Below the pieces are notes generated by a model. The model searched no databases and was not told the DNA's origin. It was given only the letters and a program-made list of their open reading frames with translations. Position numbers and translations under genes: made by a program. Shown piece by piece: positions 1 through 6,874 of a stretch of DNA of 20,578 nt (position 1 is the stretch's first letter; every line of letters starts with the position of its first letter). The DNA comes from an uncultured Eubacteriales bacterium (lineage in GTDB: Bacteria > Bacillota > Clostridia > Oscillospirales > Oscillospiraceae), in assembly GCA_900546295.1 (NCBI GenBank), contig URCK01000027.1:1-20578 (forward strand), given 5' to 3'.

Positions 1-1161
1 GACCTCATTCTGAGCTTTCTCTGCTACAACGACATCAGCGCCATGAGCCGCCTGCACCGCAGCGCCAGCGCGCAGATGTCCCGCCCCGCCATCAGCATCC
101 AGTCGAGCGGTGGCTGGACCTTTGGCTCGCCGTCCGTCCTCATGATGTTCCACCGCGCGCCGGGAGCGCTTGAAAACGAGCTTTTGGAAATGGACGAGTG
201 CATGCCACACTACTATCAGGTCACCAACCGCCACGGGCAGGGTGCGGAGACCATCATGCACGCCGAGGCGCTGTTCTGCCAAGGGCGCTTCACCGATGCC
301 CATATCGAGCTGGAGCGCGCCTACGCGCAGGTAAAAGACAACGGGCAGGTCAACATGGCGCTCTGCTGCGATTTTCTGTCGCGGCGGCTCTCGCTTTATA
401 CCGACGTAGAGCAGCGCTATACCTTTGAGGAGCGATACGCTGAGCTTCTGCGCTATCACGACGCCTCGTGGATCAACCTCTGGAGCGCCACCAGCGCCTA
501 CTACCATGCCCTGCGCGGCGAAACAAATAAAATCCCGGAGATCTTCTCGCAGCACCGCCTCTCCGATGTCAACATCCTCGCGCCGGGAAAGCCCATGATG
601 GAAATGATCGAAAATCAGGTCTATCTTGCCGAGGGCGCTTATGCCAAGGTGGCCGGGCGCAGCGCGGAACTGCTGGCGGTGTGCGAGGCGATGCACTACG
701 CATTAGTGGCGCTGCACATCCGCATCCAGACGGCGGCGGCTTATGAGAAGCTTGGCAAGAGCGAGGAAGCTCATACGTGGCTGGGCAGGGCGCTTTCCGA
801 CGCTGCGCCGGACGGTCTTGTGATGCCGTTCATTGAAAACTACGAGCGCTTAAAACCCTTGCTGGCGCAGGAGATCAAAACAGAGCTGATCGCAAAGATC
901 ACCGAGCTTGGCGAGGCGGCAGGGGCACGAAACGCAGCAAGCGCCCGCCCGCCGGCGTTCAATGCATTGACCGAGCGGGAATTTGAGGTCGTTTGCCTGA
1001 TGGCGCAGCGGCTTTCTAACCGCGAGATCGCAGAAAAGCTCTATCTCTCCGAGGGCAGCGTCAAGCAGTATGTCAATCAGATCTATTCAAAGCTTCATAT
1101 TGAGGGCGACACCCGCACCAAGCGAAAGACGCTTGCCGGGCTGCTCGGGCAAAAGACCTAA
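1..1161 (+). CDS. LuxR-family HTH transcriptional regulator (MalT-like), 5' partial
   Basis: The frame is open from base 1, so the gene begins outside the window; 386 residues are visible. The last ~65 residues form a LuxR/GerE DNA-binding domain, beginning near NALTEREFEVV and containing NREIAEKLYLSEGSVKQYV, the recognition-helix region. The preceding ~250 residues are helical with TPR-like character (for example AEALFCQGRFTDAHIELERA), as in the long MalT-type ATP-dependent regulators. The P-loop ATPase domain expected at the N-terminus is not in view, so MalT-like architecture is inferred. It acts in the cytoplasm as a transcription factor; the inducer is unknown. It lies just upstream of a lipoprotein gene run on the same strand and could regulate it, but a hairpin separates them. 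Family call is secure; target is unknown. Confidence 0.88.
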   Translation, partial: DLILSFLCYNDISAMSRLHRSASAQMSRPAISIQSSGGWTFGSPSVLMMFHRAPGALENELLEMDECMPHYYQVTNRHGQGAETIMHAEALFCQGRFTDAHIELERAYAQVKDNGQVNMALCCDFLSRRLSLYTDVEQRYTFEERYAELLRYHDASWINLWSATSAYYHALRGETNKIPEIFSQHRLSDVNILAPGKPMMEMIENQVYLAEGAYAKVAGRSAELLAVCEAMHYALVALHIRIQTAAAYEKLGKSEEAHTWLGRALSDAAPDGLVMPFIENYERLKPLLAQEIKTELIAKITELGEAAGARNAASARPPAFNALTEREFEVVCLMAQRLSNREIAEKLYLSEGSVKQYVNQIYSKLHIEGDTRTKRKTLAGLLGQKT

Positions 1162-1187
1162 CCTTTGGTTAATGGTTCTTCCGTAAC

Positions 1188-1225
1188 ATCCACCGTACAA
1201 TGTCTGTACGGTGGATCTTTATTTT
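1188..1225 (+). terminator. Rho-independent terminator or attenuator hairpin after the LuxR gene
   Basis: A perfect 12-bp inverted repeat (1188-1199 with 1205-1216, 5-base loop) is followed by the imperfect T-rich tract CTTTATTTTTA. It lies 27 bases after the LuxR stop and 31 bases before the next GTG start. The broken T-tract suggests termination may be partial, allowing some read-through into the DUF2442 and lipoprotein genes. Confidence 0.7.
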
Positions 1226-1246
1226 TACGGAAAGGAGGGCGCGCAC

Positions 1247-1486
1247 GTGAACCGAAGGTATCTCACAGCCGTCACACCGCTGCCCGACCATGTGCTGCAA
1301 GTTGATTTTGTATCCGGAAGCCGGCTTTTACTGGACATGAAGCCCTATCTTGACAAGATCAGGTTTCGCCCGCTTGCAGACGCGAGGGTGTGGAACAGCG
1401 CTGTGACCAACGGCATCTTTGTCCGCTTCGGCGATGTGGAGCTGAGCCACGATGAGATCTTGTCCATGGCGGAACAGGAGCATTGA
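1247..1486 (+). CDS. DUF2442 domain-containing protein
   Basis: A 79-residue protein. The GTG at 1247 is chosen because a strong Shine-Dalgarno AAAGGAGGG (1231-1239) lies 7 bases upstream; the longer frame from 1211 would start inside the terminator hairpin. The sequence fits the DUF2442 pattern: an early beta segment (HVLQVDFVSGSRLLLDM), then PYLDKIRFRPLAD, a conserved V/N-G-I-F segment, and a short C-terminal region where family members often read DxDIxxD (here DVELSHDEI). Molecular function of the family is not established. Members are often next to DUF4160 genes in small toxin-antitoxin-like pairs, but no DUF4160 partner is present. It ends 32 bases before the first lipoprotein gene, so they may be co-transcribed. 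Confidence 0.75.
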   Translation: MNRRYLTAVTPLPDHVLQVDFVSGSRLLLDMKPYLDKIRFRPLADARVWNSAVTNGIFVRFGDVELSHDEILSMAEQEH

Positions 1487-1518
1487 AGCAGCCCATCTGA
1501 AAAAAGGAGAAGAAAACG

Positions 1519-2268
1519 ATGAAACAATTGAAAACCTACCTGTCTCTTGCATTGACCTTGGCGCTGTGCCTGAGCCTTGCCGCCTGCGGCGAGAGCAGCG
1601 AAGACTATGGCGACGACGGCAGCGACTACAATTTATACGGCGTTCCCGATTCCTTCGAGGGGCTGGTAAAAGACTCCGAGCAGATGTCGAACCTCTACCT
1701 CTACGGCGGCGCGTGGCGGGGCGAGGACGGCGGCACGCTGATCTCCGCCACCAACGACGATGGCGACGAGGTGCGCTTTGCGCTGTACGATGCTGACGAA
1801 GAGGTGACCGCCAGCGGCTTCATTCAGTTCGTGCCGGACTATGACTACGACTATTTCTACAATGAGCACGACGGCGTGGCCTACCGCAGCTGGTTCGACG
1901 AGGTCGGCTCGCTGCATGTGGCCGAGCTCGGTACCTTTACGCAGATAACCGGCGACGCGCCTGGCGAGAACATCGGCGACATCGATTTTGAGACGATGGC
2001 GGGCACATGGTATCTGGACGCCGAGTGGGACGCGCGCAGCATCCTTGTGTTTGACGAAACCGGCAGCTGGGAGCTGATGGAGCGGCCCGGCGGCGACGGC
2101 GACCCCACCACGGTGGACTGCGGCACCGTCGAGCTTGCACCCGAGGACGCCGAGGAGATGTATCTCGCCGTTTCCGACCTGTATGACGACGCAGCCTACG
2201 AATTCACCCTCCTCGACCACGACACGCTGCGCTGGGGCGACTTTGAATTCTATCAGAAAATGGCATAA
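1519..2268 (+). CDS. Secreted acidic lipoprotein A (beta-rich repeat domain)
   Basis: A 249-residue lipoprotein with a typical type II signal peptide: basic MKQLK start, hydrophobic core, lipobox LAAC with Cys23 as the predicted lipidated residue. It should be anchored to the outer face of the cytoplasmic membrane. The mature part is very acidic and Tyr-rich. Its C-terminal ~90 residues (from AGTWYLD, residues 161-167) contain G-T-W, D-x-T-G-S-W and a terminal LRWGDFEFYQKM. The same pattern recurs in the next gene's product, so the two are paralogous. A lipocalin-like or beta-sandwich fold is plausible but inferred. The Shine-Dalgarno AAAGGAG lies just upstream of the ATG. It is first in a run of three lipoproteins; function and ligand are unknown. 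Confidence 0.85.
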   Translation: MKQLKTYLSLALTLALCLSLAACGESSEDYGDDGSDYNLYGVPDSFEGLVKDSEQMSNLYLYGGAWRGEDGGTLISATNDDGDEVRFALYDADEEVTASGFIQFVPDYDYDYFYNEHDGVAYRSWFDEVGSLHVAELGTFTQITGDAPGENIGDIDFETMAGTWYLDAEWDARSILVFDETGSWELMERPGGDGDPTTVDCGTVELAPEDAEEMYLAVSDLYDDAAYEFTLLDHDTLRWGDFEFYQKMA

Positions 2269-2295
2269 CGCGCGGAAAATAAGGAGGACGATCAC

Positions 2296-3111
2296 ATGAA
2301 AAAGAAATTATCCTACGTTCTTGCAGGGCTGATGCTGCTCTGCCTGCTGTGTGCGGCCTGCGGCGGAGAGACATCCGTGCAGGATGACCCGGGCGATGGT
2401 CTGGGCGGCGGAATCAGCGAGGACACCGTGAACGACTTCAGCGATTTTGAGGGCATCTGGCTGGGGGAAGCGAACAACGACTACGACTACATGGAGTTTG
2501 ATTCAGACGGCAACTGGACGCTGTATCTTAGCGGCGAGGCGGTGGACGGAGGCTATCTCCGCTATGAGCCGGAGTGGGAAGCCATCTACGCTTACAGCGA
2601 TCTTGACGACTCCGGCAGCCGCATCGCCTTGGAGGACGGACAGCTCTACTGTGCCGCCTACGGCTACTTCAACCCCGGCGAGGGGATGGAATACCTCTGG
2701 TACGAGGACGGCGGCCGTCTCACCGAGGATGACGAGCTCGACTTCTCGGAGGACGAGGTATCTGACTGGAACGGCCGCCTGAACGGCGATGCAAATTCCT
2801 ATTGGAGCTGGGATTCCGACCTCTGCCAGCGGAACGTTTCGGAATTCAAGGGCATCTGGTACTATGACGGCGACCTCTCGGCGGAAACCTATATCGTCAT
2901 CGACGGCAGCGGCAGCTGGAGCTTTTACCAGCGCGCGCCCGGCGCCGAGAGCGCAGAAATGGACTCCGGCACCTTCTCCTATTCAACGGATGAGGCGAGC
3001 ACCTATTACGCCGATTCCACGATGTACGACGGTGTATCGTACAAGGTCTTTGAACTGGACGAGGATGTTCTCGTGTGGGGCGACGAAGGCTCTTACTACC
3101 TGATGGAGTGA
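2296..3111 (+). CDS. Secreted acidic lipoprotein B with two internal repeat domains
   Basis: A 271-residue lipoprotein: MKKK start, hydrophobic stretch, lipobox CAAC with Cys22 as predicted anchor (Cys rather than Leu at -3, slightly off consensus). The mature protein appears to be an internal duplication. Copy 1 begins at FEGIW (residues 51-55) and has DSDGNW; copy 2 begins at FKGIW (184-188) and has DGSGSW, ending in LVWGDEGSYYLM. Copy 2 also matches the C-terminal half of lipoprotein A, including the WGD segment. It is strongly acidic with little Lys or Arg after the signal peptide. An AAGGAGG Shine-Dalgarno precedes the ATG, and only 27 bases separate it from lipoprotein A, suggesting one operon. 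Function unknown; ligand binding at the cell surface is a guess from fold-like features. Confidence 0.85.
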   Translation: MKKKLSYVLAGLMLLCLLCAACGGETSVQDDPGDGLGGGISEDTVNDFSDFEGIWLGEANNDYDYMEFDSDGNWTLYLSGEAVDGGYLRYEPEWEAIYAYSDLDDSGSRIALEDGQLYCAAYGYFNPGEGMEYLWYEDGGRLTEDDELDFSEDEVSDWNGRLNGDANSYWSWDSDLCQRNVSEFKGIWYYDGDLSAETYIVIDGSGSWSFYQRAPGAESAEMDSGTFSYSTDEASTYYADSTMYDGVSYKVFELDEDVLVWGDEGSYYLME

Positions 3112-3132
3112 TAGAAAGGAAGAGAGAAAATC

Positions 3133-4239
3133 ATGAAAAATCGATGGAAGCGTACTATCCCCTTTGCATTGGCACTGGCGCTCTGCCTGAGTCTTGCCGC
3201 CTGCGGCGATTCCGGCGATATCACAGGAGATGACTGGCGCACCAGCGGCATGGTGGTCGGCGGCGGCACCATTACCCACGACGGCGAGAGCGTGGATGTT
3301 CTGGTCACAGTGAGCGAGAGCAGCGCGGCGTTCTACCGCGACCTTCCCGAGCAGGTGCTCTTTGACAGCGTGTCCTTCCCCATGAACATCCCCGACGCAG
3401 AGCAGGCCTTCAACGCCATTTTCTTTGACGATCTCGACGGCGATGGTGAAAGCGACGTGCTGGTGAGCTTTATCCACGAAAACGGCGATGAAACCGAGCT
3501 GATCTGGCTCTGGGACAGCGAAGCGCGCTATGTTTTCCGGGAGGATCTCTCCACCGTTACGGTTGTCGGCGATCAAAGCGGCAGCGTGAACGACGGTACG
3601 CTTCTTCCGGCAGATGAAGACCCCTATTTCACGCAAAACGGTCTTGCGATCAACGCCGCCGCGGAGATGGGAACTTTCCTGCTGGAGGACGGGGTTTGCA
3701 GCTATTCGGGCCTTGGTGACGGCTACAATACCGGCGACTGCTATTGGGAGATCATAAAAAACGGCGACTACACCCACGACGGCATCCGCGAGCTGCATTT
3801 TGACGCCATCTGCTACATCCCGGAGGACTCCATTCCGTATTTTTCCGAGCAGTACATCACCAATACCGACAGCGAGCTGTACGATTTCTACACCGGCATG
3901 TGGCTCACCACCGCAACGGCATACGGCAACAGCCAGCGCGGCGACAATTATTATCTCCACACCGTCAGCTGGCAGGGAAATAGCTATCTCATTGAATTTG
4001 CCTACTCGACCGACTGGCAGTACAACGTGGGCGACTGGGCGCAGGTCCTCACCAAGAGCTACGCCGTCTATCTCCCGGAGGACTATGACGGGCTGGTCTT
4101 TGCCGCCGAGGCGCAGCCGGCAAGCTACAAGGACAGCGCCAAACGTATGCAGCTGGACAGCATTTCGCCCGAAGCCTCCCTCATGGACATCGATACGGTG
4201 GACCCCTACCGCAGCCTGTATTTCAGCCTTTGCTACTAA
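3133..4239 (+). CDS. Secreted lipoprotein C with a DxDGDG (FG-GAP/VCBS-like) motif
   Basis: A 368-residue lipoprotein with signal peptide and lipobox LAAC (Cys24 predicted lipidated). Around residues 97-111 it has FFDDLDGDGESDVLVSF, the Asp-rich calcium-loop style seen in FG-GAP/VCBS and EF-hand-like repeats; HENGDE and LIWLWDSEARYVF follow. A second, weaker copy of the idea appears near NGDYTHDGIRELHF. Calcium binding is therefore plausible but inferred. The rest is beta-rich and acidic with many aromatic residues, typical of exported surface proteins. It begins 21 bases after lipoprotein B, with an AAAGGAAGAG-type ribosome site, and ends 12 bases before the first DUF3137 gene, so it fits the same operon. 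No enzyme motif was seen. Confidence 0.83.
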   Translation: MKNRWKRTIPFALALALCLSLAACGDSGDITGDDWRTSGMVVGGGTITHDGESVDVLVTVSESSAAFYRDLPEQVLFDSVSFPMNIPDAEQAFNAIFFDDLDGDGESDVLVSFIHENGDETELIWLWDSEARYVFREDLSTVTVVGDQSGSVNDGTLLPADEDPYFTQNGLAINAAAEMGTFLLEDGVCSYSGLGDGYNTGDCYWEIIKNGDYTHDGIRELHFDAICYIPEDSIPYFSEQYITNTDSELYDFYTGMWLTTATAYGNSQRGDNYYLHTVSWQGNSYLIEFAYSTDWQYNVGDWAQVLTKSYAVYLPEDYDGLVFAAEAQPASYKDSAKRMQLDSISPEASLMDIDTVDPYRSLYFSLCY

Positions 4240-4251
4240 GGAAGGAAAGCT

Positions 4252-5238
4252 ATGGGAAAGAAACGCAATGATTTTGACGCGGTGGGCGTTGAGCGGATGA
4301 CGGACGCGGAGCTGTCAAAGAAGCTGGGAGGCTATCAGAGAACGGAGAGTATCAGCATATCGCTGGGCGTTTTACTGGTGATCGCAGGGTGTATTTCAAT
4401 GTTTATACAGCGTGACCCCATTTTGGTCTGCGCTTTGGCGTTCCCCGGCGTGGCACTGTTCCTGTTGGTGGCAAAGCCCGCCCAAACGAAGAAAAAAGCC
4501 CTGATGCAGCAGCAGCTGGGCGGCTTCTTCCGCACGGAGCTGACAAAAGCCTTCGGCCCGGAGCCGGAGCCGGCCACGCTGCCCATCGACTGGGCGTACC
4601 TGGAGGCGGCAAAGCTGTCGACGGTCCCCTTTACGGAGTGTACCGTGACAGACTTTCACGAGGGCGAGCACAAGGGACTGCGGTTCTCCGCGGCCAATGT
4701 GGAGCTGCGCCGCACCGTGGAGGAAAAATCCGGCCCCGACAACGACAACTGGATGACCCGAACCGAGACGCTGTTCCGCGGCATCGTGGTCCGCTGCAAG
4801 GACATCTGTGACCAGGCGCAGGACATCGCCCTGAACGACATGTTCCAGGAGCGGAAGAAGGACGACATCACCGACCCTGCCGCCTTCCGGAAGCACTTCG
4901 CCGCTCATACGGCGGATGGCCGGGAGGTGGACGATCAGGTCACGCCGCAGCTTCGTGACCTGGTGCAGAAGCTGGAGGCATCTTCCCGCAGTGCCAAGCT
5001 GTGCGGCCTTATCCTCCGTGACGGCGATCTGACGCTGGCCCTGAACACCCGGTATGTGTTTGCGGGCGTTCCGGAGGAGCTGGATCTGCGGGACATCGAC
5101 GGGATACGAAAATGGTTTACGGCCTCGCTGACCGGTATGGGCAATCTGCTGGATCTGATAACGGAAAGCCCCGCCCTCACCGGCGCGGCGGAAGAAGGAG
5201 AAAACAATGAAAGAAACAAGCAGAAATATGACGGATGA
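4252..5238 (+). CDS. DUF3137 family membrane protein, paralogue 1
   Basis: A 328-residue protein. A short cytoplasmic start (MGKKRNDFDAVGVERMTDAELSKK, described in part) precedes two close transmembrane helices, roughly residues 35-52 and 58-75 (ISLGVLLVIAGCISMF and LVCALAFPGVALFLLVA). The soluble part contains a beta-rich domain with LFRGIVVRC and a C-terminal segment ending in GNLLDLITE. This order (two N-terminal helices, then a FxG domain and a final helix) matches DUF3137 proteins, whose function is not established. The ATG has an AAGGAAAG ribosome site. The 3' end overlaps the next gene by 32 bases, which suggests translational coupling. The product and its neighbour are paralogues and may act as a pair. 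Confidence 0.72.
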   Translation: MGKKRNDFDAVGVERMTDAELSKKLGGYQRTESISISLGVLLVIAGCISMFIQRDPILVCALAFPGVALFLLVAKPAQTKKKALMQQQLGGFFRTELTKAFGPEPEPATLPIDWAYLEAAKLSTVPFTECTVTDFHEGEHKGLRFSAANVELRRTVEEKSGPDNDNWMTRTETLFRGIVVRCKDICDQAQDIALNDMFQERKKDDITDPAAFRKHFAAHTADGREVDDQVTPQLRDLVQKLEASSRSAKLCGLILRDGDLTLALNTRYVFAGVPEELDLRDIDGIRKWFTASLTGMGNLLDLITESPALTGAAEEGENNERNKQKYDG

Positions 5239-6085
5239 ACAGCTGGCGCAGGAGCTGCGCAAGAGCAAGGGCGGCAAGCTGGGCGGAAAACTCCTTTCGC
5301 TGCTGGGCGGCGCCGTCGCCATCGCAGGTATCCTTCTGGGCGGCAATATCGTGCTCACCCTTCTGGGCGGCGTGGTCCTTGCGATTGGTCAGGCGGTGCA
5401 GGGGAAAGCCAAAGCGCATGCAGACGGGCAGGCCTTCGATGCCATTGCACCGGAGATCATAGGCGCTTGCCTTGAAAACGTACAGATGAACCCCACTTCG
5501 CACCTGTTGCACGCGAAGGACACCAACATTCCCCTGCCAAGCCACAGCTATTGCGGCGGCAGCGGGTACATCCGGGGGACCTATCGCGGACTTACCACGG
5601 AGCTGTGCACCGTCAGGCTGACGGAGGTGGATGAGTTCCAGCGCGAGGAAAGCGGGCAGTGGGAGAGAAGCGAGCACGAGGTCTACGCCGGGCAGTGGAT
5701 GCTTTGCGATCTTGACCGGGAATTTCCGACATGGCTGACCATCTGGCCGAAAGAGAGGCTGGATAAGCTGCTTCGCGCCAAAACCATCAAAACAGGGAAT
5801 GAGGACTTTGACAAGCGCTTCAACCTGACAAGCGGCGATGAAGCGGCAGCTCTTCGCATCCTGACCCCCGGACGGATGGAGCGCATCCTGACGCTGGCGG
5901 ACACTTCCTTCGGGAAATTCGCCGTCAATCTCAACCCGGACGGAAAGCTCTATCTCGCCGTTCACAGCGGGCGCGGCTTTTTTGATAGCGGCAAAGGCCG
6001 GGAGTCCCCCACGCAGCTGCGAGCGCGCTTCACCCGTGAGCTGAAGTGGTTTACGGATATGATCGACGCATTTCGCGGCGTATAA
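5207..6085 (+). CDS. DUF3137 family membrane protein, paralogue 2
   Basis: A 292-residue protein starting at ATG 5207, with AAGGAG (5195-5200) six bases upstream; the start lies within the previous gene's 3' end. It opens with MTDEQLAQELRKSKGG, resembling MTDAELSKKLGG in paralogue 1, then has two Gly/Leu-rich transmembrane helices (LLSLLGGAVAIAGILLGG and IVLTLLGGVVLAIGQAV). The soluble domain has GSGYIRGTYRG, a VYAGQWMLCDL strand corresponding to LFRGIVVRCKD in paralogue 1, then KLYLAVHSGRGFF and an ELKWFTDMIDAF C-terminal helix, a DUF3137-like ending. Sequence identity between the two is low, so the duplication is old. Function is unknown. The overlap with the upstream gene supports coordinated synthesis. 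Confidence 0.72.
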   Translation: MKETSRNMTDEQLAQELRKSKGGKLGGKLLSLLGGAVAIAGILLGGNIVLTLLGGVVLAIGQAVQGKAKAHADGQAFDAIAPEIIGACLENVQMNPTSHLLHAKDTNIPLPSHSYCGGSGYIRGTYRGLTTELCTVRLTEVDEFQREESGQWERSEHEVYAGQWMLCDLDREFPTWLTIWPKERLDKLLRAKTIKTGNEDFDKRFNLTSGDEAAALRILTPGRMERILTLADTSFGKFAVNLNPDGKLYLAVHSGRGFFDSGKGRESPTQLRARFTRELKWFTDMIDAFRGV

Positions 6086-6098
6086 GGAGGTGAAGCAT

Positions 6099-6293
6099 AT
6101 GCCGCTTTGGCTCGCTGTCGTGCTGCTGTTGCTGTCGCTGCTGGGGGTCGTCCTCTCCCGCCGTTACTTGCGGAAACCGATGCAGACGATCTGCGTTATT
6201 CTCTGCGTCCTGCTGGCAGTGGCCTGCGCCGCTTATGTCGGGCTGACCATTCTGTTTGTGGATGCAGTACAGAACCAACCGCCGGCGCAGTAG
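6099..6293 (+). CDS. Small membrane protein with two transmembrane helices
   Basis: A 64-residue protein. The frame can be extended to a GTG at 6090, but that codon overlaps the Shine-Dalgarno AAGGAGG (6084-6090); the ATG at 6099, eight bases further on, is the better start. Almost the whole protein is hydrophobic: helix 1 (LWLAVVLLLLSLLGVVLS), a basic loop RRYLRKP, helix 2 (VILCVLLAVACAAYVGLTILF), then a short polar tail NQPPAQ. The basic loop should face the cytoplasm. The gene follows the second DUF3137 gene by 13 bases and seems to be the last of the lipoprotein/DUF3137 run. No family recognised. No clear terminator was found after it. Confidence 0.65.
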   Translation: MPLWLAVVLLLLSLLGVVLSRRYLRKPMQTICVILCVLLAVACAAYVGLTILFVDAVQNQPPAQ

Positions 6294-6361
6294 AGAGGAA
6301 CTAAAAAAAGCAGCTGCTGCGATCAAAGACAGGTGCAGCGAAACAATCCACAAAAATACTC

Positions 6362-6389
6362 TTGACAAACGGAAAAGATGCGCTATAAT
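6362..6389 (+). promoter_or_regulatory. Sigma-A promoter for the T-box/trpB unit
   Basis: Perfect -35 TTGACA (6362-6367) and perfect -10 TATAAT (6384-6389) with a 16-base spacer; transcription should begin near 6396. This is the strongest promoter-like sequence in the window and immediately precedes the T-box leader, consistent with strong initiation controlled at the level of termination. Confidence 0.88.
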
Positions 6390-6395
6390 ATGAAC

Positions 6396-6686
6396 AATTT
6401 CATCGTTTAAACCGTTGAAGCGGAGATAACGGCAGCGATGCCCTTACAGAGAGCCTGTGGTGCTGAAAATCAGGCAGGAAACACGTTGTCAAATGGGCCG
6501 CCGAGGGTGCAGTCAAATGGGAGTCCCCCCAGAGTATTCTGCAACGTGTTGGCATACGTCAGTTGCCGGGATATGTAGGTATCCTGTAAAGCGCACGGGT
6601 TGCACCGTGAATCAAGGTGGCACCGCGGATAGTAGTGTTCCTATTCGTCCTTGACAGAGCGTATTGTTCTGTCAAGGGCGTTTTTT
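6396..6686 (+). promoter_or_regulatory. T-box riboswitch leader, probably tRNA-Trp responsive
   Basis: A tRNA-sensing leader upstream of trpB. The conserved T-box AAGGTGGCACCGCG is at 6614-6627. A canonical antiterminator can be drawn: 6614-6617 pairs with 6649-6652, a 7-base bulge UGGCACC (6618-6624), then 6625-6632 pairs with 6641-6648. The bulge UGGC would pair with a GCCA acceptor end, consistent with the G discriminator usual in bacterial tRNA-Trp. The AGAGAG element and a GCCTG/CAGGC hairpin mark the distal part of Stem I, and CACGG/CCGTG (6594-6609) fits Stem III. Two TGG triplets (6494-6496, 6518-6520) are candidate specifiers; I could not settle the Stem I fold, so the Trp assignment rests on trpB, the bulge base and these triplets. 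Uncharged tRNA should stabilise the antiterminator and permit transcription. Confidence 0.9.
6646..6686 (+). terminator. T-box intrinsic terminator (terminator 1)
   Basis: A 13-bp stem (6646-6658 with 6668-6680, one G-U pair, 9-base loop) followed by six T residues (6681-6686). Its 5' arm overlaps the 3' strand of the antiterminator, so the two structures are mutually exclusive as expected for a T-box. Confidence 0.9.
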
Positions 6687-6694
6687 GTTTTGAT

Positions 6695-6734
6695 AAAAGC
6701 TCCTTTGACATGAAAAGAGTCAAAGGAGCTTTTT
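6695..6734 (+). terminator. Second intrinsic terminator downstream of the T-box (terminator 2)
   Basis: A perfect 15-bp stem (6695-6709 with 6719-6733, 9-base loop) with a T5 run at 6730-6734 as the end of the 3' arm. It lies between the T-box terminator and trpB on the same transcript, so it must be bypassed, disrupted, weak, or trpB must have another promoter. Its 5' arm is also complementary to the 3' arm of terminator 1 over 9 base pairs. Confidence 0.75.
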
Positions 6735-6759
6735 CCTGTTTTACAAGGAGGTCGATCCA

Positions 6760-6849
6760 ATGAAGATGCAGCGATGGCGGCGTTCCGCACGCCAGATACA
6801 CAAAATCAATCAGAATATGATCGTGACCGACACCCCAACCAAAATCTAA
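6760..6849 (+). CDS. Possible 29-codon mini-ORF between the T-box terminators and trpB
   Basis: ATG 6760 is eight bases after a strong Shine-Dalgarno AAGGAGG (6745-6751). The frame encodes 29 residues beginning MKMQRWRRSARQIHK, basic at the N-terminus, with one Trp codon at position 6, and ends 25 bases before the trpB ATG. No family is recognised. The ribosome site and spacing are as good as those of the real genes here, so translation is plausible. It could be a leader peptide, a translation-coupling device or a decayed gene remnant. A single Trp codon is weak evidence for peptide-based attenuation. Confidence 0.35.
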   Translation: MKMQRWRRSARQIHKINQNMIVTDTPTKI

Positions 6850-6874
6850 AATAATTTGACCGGAGGAACATCAA

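Noticed and set aside
2983..5965. Several long minus-strand frames opposite the lipoprotein and DUF3137 genes
   Set aside because: The plus-strand genes have signal peptides, tight spacing and ribosome sites; the antisense frames are explained by GC-rich codon bias.
6457..6654. 65-codon frame inside the T-box leader
   Set aside because: It runs through the conserved T-box RNA elements and has no ribosome site, so the RNA explanation is enough.
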